Of a DNA stretch of 64,000 nt, positions 35,774 through 47,700 are shown in pieces. Origin of the DNA: Ahniella affigens (lineage in GTDB: Bacteria > Pseudomonadota > Gammaproteobacteria > Xanthomonadales > Ahniellaceae); contig NZ_CP027860.1 of NCBI RefSeq assembly GCF_003015185.1, positions 124,001 through 188,000 of the forward strand. Reading direction: 5' to 3'. The notes beneath the pieces were generated by a model that had not been told where the DNA came from, did no database searches, and worked only from the letters and a program-made list of their open reading frames with translations. Position 1 is the stretch's first letter. Each line of letters opens with the position of its first letter. The position numbers and the translations under genes are program-made.

Positions 35774-38700
35774 ATGCGAGCTATCTGTCACTTCTTGCTG
35801 TGCTGCATACTACTGTTCGGAACGACAGAGTCCAGTGCAGTCAACTGCAGCGTAGAAGGATGGGAAGCGCTCAGGGAAATTACGCTTTTCAATTCAGAGC
35901 AGCCGGTAACGTTTGCACCGATTGGGATGCCATTTGTGCAGTCTCTCCGAGTGAAGACCCAGTGCACTAATGTCCCCTGGAATACAACTCCCTTCTCGAT
36001 CGAAGGCGCGCTCTGGTGCACGGGCGGATACGAGGCACACAACTTCATTCATGATGTCCGTGGAAGTTACACCGGAAGTATCGAACTGGCCGCACCCACC
36101 GAGCCCTCTTCTTGCCAACTGTATATCTCCTCAGGTTCGTGGGGCCGGTACCGCCGGATTGAGTTCATTAATGGGAGTGACGTCCCCACGATTCCTACTG
36201 TCACGATCACAAACAAGTTGGCAACCTATATTGCCTTGCCCCTATCACACACAGTTCGCGCAGATACGACAGTCGGGGGAGGCGCGGCGATCGAAAAGGT
36301 GGAGTTTTACCGGCACGAAATAAAATACGGGGAAGATTCGGTTGCTCCGTACGAGGCCCCAAGCATTCAACTTGTTCCCGGTGTCCAGCGATTCGAAGCC
36401 CGGGTCATCGATAGTCGTGGCTATATCAATATTGACTACTTTGACGTTCTAGCTCGGGAAAACTCCCCGCCAACGGTCAGGTTGAAGGCGCCGGGTGCAA
36501 ATGCCAAGCTGTCGCGTTGGACGCCCATTCCGATTGAAGTGGAGGCAAACGATAGCGAGGGCTATGTAAAAACACTCCGCATTTTCGATGGTGCCACGCA
36601 GATTGCAGAGTTCAATCGTACCGCTGCTAGCGCCGACCCGTTTGTTTATCAATGGGTCTTACCTAGTGCTGGTGCGCATGCGCTCTACGTTGAGGCGACT
36701 GATGACCGGCTTCTAAAAAAGAAGTACGGCCCCTATCCGATGGAGGTGGTCAACGATCGCCCGGTCGTAACGCTCAACGCGCCTACCGACGGAACTTTTG
36801 TTGTCAAAGGGGCGAGTGTCTCATTGGCTGCCAATGTCGTGGACGATCAGCCGGTAACATCTGTTTCTTACGTGATTACGGGTTTGACCGCAGGCTGCCC
36901 GGGTCCAATTAGCCCGATTGTCTCGACCGCAGCGCCAAACTTTTCAGCGACTTGGACGACGCCGACGAGTTGCCGAGGCCGATTCATGGTCAAGGCGCAA
37001 GTCGCTGACGCGGTATTGGGCACCATCGAGTCATCCGAAGCAGAAGTGCAGTTAACGCCCACTGGCGGTGTGGCGGACGGGACGGATCTACCACCCTTCA
37101 TTCGCATCACGAGCCCGGTTTCGGGAGTGACTTTGCGGCAGGGTAGTTCGGTGACGCTCAAAGCCGTTGCTCGCGATGCAGAAGCAGTCAACATTGCGAA
37201 GGCCAAGTTTTATCTCGGAACCGTCTATATTGGCGAAGGTGTCAAAACCGTCAGCTCCTGCGCAGCGACCACAACTTGCGAACTGTCGCTTGGTGTCACT
37301 AGCTTTGGGACGGGCGTTATTTTGGGAGCGAACACGTTGAAGGTGCGCCCCAGCACGGGAAGTGTTGTGGATTCGCCTTTGGTTCCGGTGACGTTGGCGG
37401 CGAACGCGCCCCCCACCGCTGTGACCGTCACGCTGCCGGGCGGTGCCACAACTTTTGCGGTCGGATCGAGCATCGGCGTCCAGGGCGCGGCTCAAGATGA
37501 GACCACGATCAAGCAATTTCGATTGCTCGTAAACGGCGCAACCACGTCTATTGCCACCATCGTGCCAGCGGTCGCTTCCGCAACGGCGACACTGGCATGG
37601 ACTCCGATGGAGACGGGAACATACCGAGTCAGTGTTCGGGCCATTGACAGTAATGATGCAAGTACGGATTCGACGGAAAAACTGGTGACGATCGCAGCAC
37701 CAAGGGGCGCGCTCGCACCTGTGGTCTCCATTGTTTCGCCTCTGTCGGGTCTGACCTTGGAAAGTACGGGCTCTGGAATCTGGCTCTATGCAAACGCCTC
37801 AGATGCTGACGGGACAATCTCATCTGTTCGCTTCTACGACGCAGAAACACTGTTGGGCTCGGGTCAATTTCAAGAAGGCAGCTACCGTTTGTGGTGGCCA
37901 AACCCGAGTGAAGGCGCGCACACGATCACTGCTAAGGCGGTCGACTCGCAGAAGATCGCGACGATCTCGCCGCCGATCTCAATTTTTGTTCCGTCTGGAT
38001 TGCCGCCGACGATTTCGATTGTCTATCCGACAGCAGCGACGACGGGTTTAATTGCACCTCAAACCTTGCGCCTGTCCGTGTCTGCACAGGATGACTTTGG
38101 TGTTCGCCTGGTCGAGTATTTTGATGGCGCGCTCAAGATCGGCGAATCGACAACGGCGCCTTTTGATATTGAAACGACGTTCACGACTTCTGGCTCACAC
38201 ACGCTGACGGCGCGCGCAACAGATTTTGCCAACAACGCGACGACGTCATCGCCAGCGGTGATTTCGATTGCTGCCAACGTGAATCCGACCGGGCAAATCA
38301 CGAGTCCTAGCGCTGGTCAACGATTCCTTTTGCCAGCGACAGCGACGTTTGAAAGCAATGCGACGGACTCCGATGGGCAGATCACCCGTGTGGAATACTA
38401 TTTGGATGGTGCCTCAGAGCCTATCCGCACTGCTTACACGGCACCGTACCGGGCCACCTATGCGTTACCAGAGGCAAGGCAATACTCGCTGGTGGCGAAG
38501 ATTTACGACAATAAGGGCGGAGTTGCCAGCACTTCGGCTCGCGCATTCGAAGCGACACAGAACCAAGCACCGACGGTTTCGCTGACGACTTCCGCTTCGG
38601 ATGGTGTGGTTTTGGAGGGAGACCAGATCAACCTCACCGTGCTTGCGCAGGACAGCGACACAGGTGTTTCCAAGGTTCGGTTTTATGCGCGTCAGGGCAG

Positions 38701-41700
38701 CAACGACACGTTCTTGAGCGAGGATGTTTCCTCGCCTTACAACGCGACTTGGACAGCGCCTGTGGTGTCGGCTGCTGGCGAGCAACGACAGCTCTATGCG
38801 GTGGCGTTTGATGCGGCGGATGCACAGGTGTCGACGACCAGCTCACTGGTTGCAGTGACCATCAACAAGAACCGCCCACCGACGCAGGTCATCATTGAGC
38901 AGCCGCTCGCGCCTACCGGCGGTGGGGTCAATGGACAAAATTCGCCGACAATGCAAGTGGTGTCGCCTGGTCAGACGTTGAATTTGCAAGCGAGGGTCAC
39001 TGATCCGGATAACAACATCGATTACGTGCAGTTTCTGGTTGGGGATTCGGTATTCGCACGGGTTGACCGCTCTTCGCCAGGTCAGGAAGTTTTTGCAACC
39101 GAGATTGTCGTGCCCAATAGCTGGTCTCCTTTCACGATGAATGAACCTGCGAAGGTAATCAGTGCGAAGGCCTATGACACGAAAGGTCGTTGGATCGAGA
39201 CGCATGATGCGGTCGACATTGATCAGAATGGTTACGACTTATGCGGTGGCGGCGCGGGTGCCTGCGAGAACTTAAGTGTACCGATCTTGGTCGTCCCCGC
39301 TGGAGCGGGAAATGGACAGGCTCCATGCGGTGGCTTGACTGGCGCTTGCACGAATGAGCGCCATTTGGTGGAGGGCGGAAGGAAGGTCGAGGCCGAACGC
39401 TATGACCACGGCGGTAACGGGATTGGTCATTTCGAGCGTGATTATTATCGCCAAAGCTTTGGCGAAGAGAGCGCTCGGGGTGACGCTGTGGATGTCTTGT
39501 ACGACGAGAATCTCTGCCCACTTGTGTCAAATACGTCGTTGATCAACCTTTTGTCGACGTGCGTTGTTAGCAATTTGGACAACGGCGAGCGCCTGCGCTA
39601 CTCGGTGACAGTGCCTGCGCCGCCCGATGGCTATCCGGGCACAACTTTTACGCCGAAGTTTCGGATGTGGATTCCGGCTTTTGCCGAGTTTGATGAGCCG
39701 ACTGCAAGTCAGCAGGTCTTGAACAATCAACCGGTCAGAGTAAAGCTGAAAATTCTTGGGGTGGCGAACGGTACAACCAGGGCTTTAAGGTTCTCGAGCC
39801 CCAACCCATCGGAAGTTCCTAGTGCGTGGTCGGGAACTGCGAGCGTGTACGAGGCGAATTGGACACCCAATTTGGCGAGTGTGCCAGGCACCGCGACCTT
39901 GTATGTTGATCTGTTTGAAGGCGGGAGCACGGAAGTAGTATCACGGAGCAAGATCACCGTTCGGGTGGTGTCGGTATTAGACGAAGCCCCGCCACCTGCT
40001 GAGGTGCAAGGTGGCGAGCTGCCGGAGGACGTGAATTATTCGGCGGGCCTTGAAATCTTCGGTTCGAGTGGATTGCTGAGGCAGCCGGATGCGACGACGT
40101 CGGGATGTGTCCCGGCTGCGCCAGTCAAAGAGGTGCCGAACTCGCCGGCAGATCGCTGGTTCTTGGTGTCCGGCTGTCAGTTCACGTTGCCGCAAGGCGA
40201 ATACGTGATGTCGTACAGCTCGCCTTCGGATGGCGTGAAGTTGGATTGGTTCCGATTTGATACGGGGAATGGTGGCGCGACCACGGTCGACGCGAGCATT
40301 GTGTCGCCTGCGAACCAATCGCAGTTCCAGCTTGGTACGCCGATTACGATCCAGGCGGATGTGATCGGTGCGCAAGCCGGAATGACGACTGTCTACTTCT
40401 ATCAGAACGGGGCACTGATCAACTCGAGTCCTGTCACTTCTGCGCCCTACACGCTGACTTGGACACCGCCAAGCCTGGGTACCTATAACCTGACCGTTCA
40501 GGCAACTGTCGGATCGGTCAGTGATACGTCGCCGCCAGTATTGGTGACCGTGGTGCCGGGCGCATCGAACGCGCCGCCGGTACTCGCCATTCAGAAGCCT
40601 TCGGGGGATGTCACGGCGGGTGCCGTCGTTGAGTTGGCCGGCACGGCCGTCGATTTGGACGGGACGGTGTCGCCTGCAAGCGTTTACTTTGATATTCGGA
40701 ACAGTTCTGGTGATGTGTTGGAGTCCTTAGCGGCCGAGCCATCACCGATTGGCGGTAGTGGTGCGTTCAAGAAGAACTGGACTGCCAACGTGGCACCTGG
40801 GAGCTACAGCGTTCGGATGCGCGCGCTTGATAACCTTGCGGCGAGCGGGGAGGCGATTCGGTCATTCTTGGTGGTGAGCCCAGGTGTGGTGATCCCACAT
40901 GAGGCAATTGCCGAGATTCCGGGATCGGTCGATTCGCAGTCCGATGGCGTGGGCGCTACAGCCGGTCAGTTCCGGGTGGATGAGGGTGGCAGCGCGACTT
41001 ACAGTATTCCGCTGCTGACGCTGCCAGGTCGAGCGGGTGTTGGTCCGCAGATGAGCCTGAATTACAGCTCGCAAGGCGGCGGTGCCGGCGTTGCCAAGGG
41101 CTGGTCCATTGGTGGCACCTCGGCGATCAGTCGTTGCCGCGCAACGTTCGAGCACGGCGACGATGAAGCGTCGATGGTGCTGGACGGTCAAGAGCTTTCA
41201 GCGGGCAGTCCTGGAATCAGCTTTACCAATCAAGACCGGTTCTGCCTGGATGGGCAGAAGCTCGTGGCGGTACCAGGAACAGGTAACTACGGCGACAATG
41301 GCACGGAGTACCGTACCGAGATTGACCAGTTTGCCCGCATTCGCTCGTTCGGTGGCGGCGCCTTGGGTCCGCGCTACTTCCTGGTGGAGCGTAAAGATGG
41401 CTCGGTGGCGTGGTATGGCGGATCAATTGACACTTCAGCGTTGCCACAGGTGGTCAATGCAGGTGTGATTGCGCGGCCAGATGCGTATCTGCAGCGCAAT
41501 CAGAACGCGGGTGTTGAGAGCCCAATCGCGCCAGCCCCATTCAGTCAGCCGGCCTTGACCTGGGCGCTCGCGCGGACCATGGATTCAATGGGCAATTACA
41601 TTGACTATGTCTATACCAAAGACGATGCGCGGGCCGAGCAGCTGATCTCGGAAGTACGCTATACCGGCAAGATGCACTTGCAGGGGCAGCTCGCCCAGGA

Positions 41701-44700
41701 GGCCTATTCGGGAACCTTCGCGGCGATCCAGTTTCTCTATGACCCGTTGCCAGCGGCTGCAGTGAGCATGTCTTACCAAATCGGCATGCTGAGTAGTCAG
41801 ACAAAATACCTGAAGCGCATCAAGTCGATGACCGGTGCGACGGTGATGCGCGAGTACATTCTGAACTCAGAACTGTCGGCGAGCGGCTCGGATGCGATGT
41901 TGTTGAAGTCGCTGACCGAGTGCCGTGGAAGCGTGTGCTATGCGCCGACGACGTTTGAGTGGGCGGAGCAGAAGCACATCATGCAGGCCACGCAGACCAT
42001 TGACTGGGCGTCTTCAGTGAATGGCGTCATCAATACCGGCAAGAGTCGGACCAATCGGATCGGCGACGTTGATGGCGATGGTCTGATGGATCTCGTCTGG
42101 TTGGGAAAGGCGGAGGTGGGCGGTACGACCTACGACATAGGGGTCTGTAGCAATGAGTACACCGCAGTTTGGGTGCGTTATGGCAGCGTTGTTGCCGATG
42201 AGAACGGTGTCAAGCGCTTCGAGTTCAAAGATGTGCCGCAGAAGCCGTTCTGTATTGCGGATGAGATACCGCGAGACAAGATCGAGGGGTTGATGAACCT
42301 GATCGACTTCAACGGTGACGGTGCCGATGATTTGATGTTGGGCGACTATATTGACGTTGATGCCAACGAGACGTCTGGCCGCTGGCACATCTACCCATCA
42401 ATTGGCCGGCGTGCCTTCTATGCCCGACCAGACGATACCCGATATCCTCCTGATCAAGATAGTACGGACGACACGGCGTTTGTTCGGCAGCCGTATGCGC
42501 CATCGACCGACGATCTACTGCCTGCATGTGACGACTCAGACCCGACGGAGGCGCAACACTGCTTGCCCATTTCGAAGAATGGGGCATTGGTGCAGTTGTC
42601 GGATTTCAACGGCGACGGTTTGCAGGATGTGCTGTATGGCGTCAGCAATGCTTACGGCTTTGACCAGCTGCGCATTCGGCTGCAGGAGCCAGTTCCGGGC
42701 AGTAGTCCAAGAAAGTATCGATTCAGCCGCGAGATCAAGGTTGCTATCGATTGGTCGGAAGATGTGAATGCCGATGAGTACTGCGGTTTTGATCCAGGTG
42801 CGAACATTCCAGTGGAAGGCATTGGTGGCAACACGCCCTCGGGCGATGTATTTGTCACGTGCACCTTGAACTTGCGCGCGGCCGAGGATCAGCGAATCCC
42901 GGGGCCATCGGTAATTGATTTGGATGGCGATGGTCATGCGGACCTATTCGCAACCGTCAAGCATGTTCGGACGCGATACGATGTTGCCGGCGAAAATGTC
43001 CGCTGCATCGAACCTCAACGCACGGGAAATCGACTGCCAAATAGCGCATGGAACACCAATGCCATACAGTCTTACGGTAGTGTGCCGCAGGGTGATCGAG
43101 ATGCCGAGCCGACCGAAAATGGGAACGAAAGGACTGAGGCACGGAATCTTGATCTGTTGGCCGACGCGTATGTCGAGACTCCCGATCCCAAAACTTGGGA
43201 CTGTGCGGGCGGGCATATTGTAGAAGACCGCCATACCGGCTTCTTGCTGTCTGGTTTCGAAGCGAGCAGCGATCCAGCCTTTGCCATGGTGGCGCGCTTC
43301 AAGGAATACGATTACGTCCCCGGCAGCCAGAAAGTGACCAATCGTGGTTGGCTGCAAACGCCTTCTGACTTGGTCTATGAACAACTCCGCCTGCCACGTA
43401 TGGTGGACATGAATGCGGACGGTTTGCAGGACTTGGTGTTCTTGGACTATCGACCAAACTTCGGGGGGAGAGAGGTAGGCAAGGTGTTGACCTTGCTGAA
43501 TCTGGGTACCCGTTTCCAGACCTTGGCAGAAGGGACGGTGTCGCACGACATCAGCACCCAAAAGTTCATTGAATTTGCCGACATCAGTGGTGATGGGCTG
43601 CCGGACTTTCTGTTCCCGCGAGCCCTAGATCAGAGCGGCGCCATTGCCCTTGATGGCGATCCGAACAACCGCTTTGTCTATCGAATTACCCGCAATGATG
43701 GTCGGCCGGGTGTGCCTGATTGTGCGTTTGGCAATTTCTGCGACACGACTGGCAACTATGACACGCTGATCCAAGGCAACGATCCGAAAAACTGGATACG
43801 GTTCTTTGGCGACTTCGATGGTGATGGTGCGCTGGACTACGTCGGTATTCAGATGGCGCATAGCAACGGTGGTGGGGCAGGTGGCCCTGGTGCCCAGCAG
43901 AACAATTTCAAGACCTCGCGTGGCGCCCCACGCTCGTCCACGAGTCCCATGCGCTTCCGCAACCGCGACGCCTTGTTGAGCTTTACCAACGGGTTAGGGG
44001 CGAAAACCGAGATCAGCTACGAGCCGCTGACGAACGGTGCGGTCTATCAACGCAGCAAAGACGCGCGTGGCTTCAATGCTGGGCGCGGCAGCGCCATGCA
44101 TGATCTGTTGGCCTCGATCTATGTAGTGGCCAAGGTTCAGAGTGATGCCCCGACCGATGCCGACCCGAATGGTAAGGCGAAGGTCTACTACCAATACCGC
44201 AATGCTCGGATGCAGGGTGGTGGGCGTGGGTACCTGGGTTTCGGTGAGATTCGTACCTTCGATACGAACTTCCCAGCACAGCATGTGGTGACCATCACGC
44301 AATACAGCCAGACATTCCCGTTTGTCGGGATGCCGCGCGAAACGAGGAAGTACCTGGTTGGGTCAGCATATGTTGAGAGTCAGTGTCTAGGTGCTGAAGG
44401 GCCTGAGATCGTACCGACCAATTGCTTCAGCCCTGGCGATCCGATTGCTGGCCTGCACTTCAACGAAACAGGTTTCGACAAGCTGATCAGCTATGCCTGG
44501 AGCGAGTTCGACTTAACGGCGACGACCCCAGGCTCCGTGTATCCGTTCGTGAAGGCGAGCTTTGAGGCGACCGGGAACCCGGACAGCAACAACAGCCACG
44601 AAACGATTGGCACGACAGTCACGTATTTGCGGCCTGATGTGAGCAACCCTGAGCCTGCTTACCGCAGTAACCAGATTACTGCCGATCAGTATCTGCTGAA

Positions 44701-47700
44701 GGGCCAGAACTACGCCTCGCTGACAGCGCTGCGTGCAGCGGCGCAAGCGGCGGTGGTGTCGGATAGCGGGCTGTGCAGTACTGGCAAATGCGTGACGCGA
44801 GTGTTTGCCGACTCCAGCTTTGGCGACGATGTCGATGATTGGCGCTTGGGCCGAATGTTGACGACGAAAGTCGAACACTATCGGTACGATGCGAACGGCA
44901 ATCCGCCGATTCAGCCGACAACTCGCAGAACGGCGTTCACCTATGATTTGCTCAGTCCCGCAAAGACTGGTCTGCTGGTGACGCAGACGCTGCAGCCGGA
45001 TCGGACCGACAGTCAATTCCTGAAGACGATCCACTTCCGGGATCAGTACGGGAACATCACCAAGACGATGACCTGCAGCTATGCCGCTGCAGTCGCGACT
45101 GGTTGCAACGAGGAATCCGATATCAGTGCGATCTTGCAGCGTCCTGCCGGCGTCAGTGACTTGCCGCTGGACTATGTGCATCGCTACGTTGAAGCCAAGT
45201 TCAGCGCGGACGGTCGGTTTGCCGATGGCAGTTACGTGCCGTACTTCAGTGACTCGGTAGGCTCCACAACCCAAGTTGACCGTCGGTTGAGCGGCGAAGT
45301 CTTGGTTCGCGATGAACTAGGCAATGTGCGTCAGGCCCGAGACGTCCATGGCATAACGGCGACAACGACCTATGGGCCTTTTGGACGCGCGCAGACGACG
45401 CAGGGTCCGGATGGCTCGGCGTCTGCCAATGAGTTCCACTGGTGCAACGGCAAAGCGCCGGCGAACACGAGTCAAGTAGCGGATTGCCCCAGCAATGCCG
45501 TGTTCCGACAGACCAGCTATGTTCGCGGTGGCGCGCGCAGCGTGGCCTTCTTTGACAAGCTCGGTCGGAAATTCCTGAGCGTGGCGGAAGGTGCGAATGC
45601 CGACCTGTCTGGTGACAGTCGCTGGACGGCGGTCTGCAATAGCTATGACACACGCGGTCGCGCCGAGTCGGTGTCGGATCCGTTCTTCGTCGATACCGCC
45701 ACCACGGGCCTGCTGCCACGGTTGGTGTCGGTTCCGGACTGCAGTAGTCGGATTGGCTCCAGAACGACCTACGACTATCTGGATCGCATCCTGACGATTC
45801 GCATGTCGGAGGACTTTACCGACCAGGGACCGGCCAATACGGTCAAGACCTACAATGGTCTGACGACCATCACCACCGTCAACTTCAAACGAAATGGTAT
45901 TCTGAAGGCGCTGTCTCAGACCGAGATCAAGGACGCTTCGGGTTTGATTGCGCGATCGATTGATCAGGACGGCAAAGAGGCACGTTATCGTTACGACAAC
46001 ACCGGTAACTTGATCGAGGTACGCCGGAATGCCGCTTCGAACACGCCGGAGATCGTGTCGTCGATCACCTATGACGACCTCGGTCGCAAGACGGGTCAGT
46101 CGGATCCGGATGCCGGGCTTGCCAGTTACGTGTACAACGCGGCTGGTGAGATGATCTGTGGTCGCGATGCGCGAGGATTTGTCACGGTCACCGACTATGA
46201 CATCCTGGGTCGTGCGTGGCGGGAGCGCAACGAACGCGGGACTTGCGCGGTGACGACCGATCGAAGGACGATTCCGGTCGGCGAGGCGCTCGCCGCCCCG
46301 ACTACGGGCGAATCGCGGATCGTCGAAATGACCTGGTTCGACTACGGCGTCAGCGGCGGCCATAGCGGCCTCGGTATGGCGTTCAAGACGGCGCGATACC
46401 AGACCATCGGTGCGAACTATGGGCAGACGGACCTGATGACCAAAACGGTCAGCTGGGATCATCTGCGCCGTCCGACTGGTTCGACCACCAGCTTCGCCTA
46501 TGCGGTCGACAATGACCCGACCGTCGAGTCGTACACAGATGCCATCACCTACGACAGTATTGGCCGCCCCGCGACCAATACCGATGCCAGTGGGGGCGTG
46601 ACCGAGAACATGTACTCGAGTCATGGGTTCCTGCGTCGCGTGCGCAGTGCCACCCAGCCGAGCTTGGTCTACTTCGAAGCACTGGCAGCCAACGAGCGCG
46701 GACAAGTCACCAAAGAGCGCAAGCATGGCAACGTGGCCATCACCACGAGGCGGGATTACAACCCCTACACTGGGCGTATCGAAGGGATCCAAACCGGTAC
46801 CGATAACGGCAACGCGCTGCTCGACAATCCGGTGCAAGACCTGAGCGTGGGCTGGGATGTCCTCGGCAATTTGACCAACCGTCAGGACCTGCGCCAAGGA
46901 TTGGTGGAGGCATTTACCTACGACAACCTGAATCGTCTGCTACTCGGTCGCGTGCACCAGAACGGCGCTTTGCGCGGGGACTCGATCAGCCTCGGCTATG
47001 ACGCACTCGGCAACATTTGCAGCAAGGCCACACCGGCTGGCGCGCAGACGTATCAATACGGCAATGGCAGTGCCTGTGGAACCCCCGACACGAGCAACCC
47101 ACGGCCGCATGCGGTCACGCAGATGCAGGGACCAACCGGCACGTTTACCTATCAGTATGACGAAGCCGGTAACCAGACGCGCGCCGATCACAGCAACAAC
47201 GCCAAGGATCGCGACATTCGGTTTGGTGCAGAGGGTCTGGCCGATCGAATCGTGGTCGGCAATGGCAACTCCAGCTCGGACTTCCGTTATGGGCCAGGCG
47301 GACGCTACCTGCGTACGGACGTCAAAGACGGGATCACAACGATTACCCGCTACGTCAGCGGCATCGAACTGATCACGAAACGGCAGGGTGGGGTAGAGAC
47401 TAGTCGAGAGCGGAAGCGCTATATCGGTGGCTTCTTGATCCTGACGCAAAAAATCCAGAGTGGCGGCACCGTCACTGAGGACTACCGCTACCTGCTTGGC
47501 GATCACCTGGGTTCCACCGATACCTTGGTCGACGAACAGGGCGTGGTGAAGGAGCGCCTGAGCTTCGATCCACACGGCAACCGCCGCGCGGCCGAAGGTG
47601 CCGGCGTCTGGATCACCGCGGTCAGCAACTACCAAGCTGCCAACACCACGCACGGCTTTACCGGGCACGAGCACATTGACCACGCCGAAATCGTGCACAT

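Noticed and set aside
35193-35791. Two short minus-strand frames in the long divergent gap
   Set aside because: No ribosome sites, no family resemblance, and their codon use looks random.
45317-46897. 526-codon minus-strand frame inside the RHS gene
   Set aside because: Complement of RHS repeats with no independent gene features.
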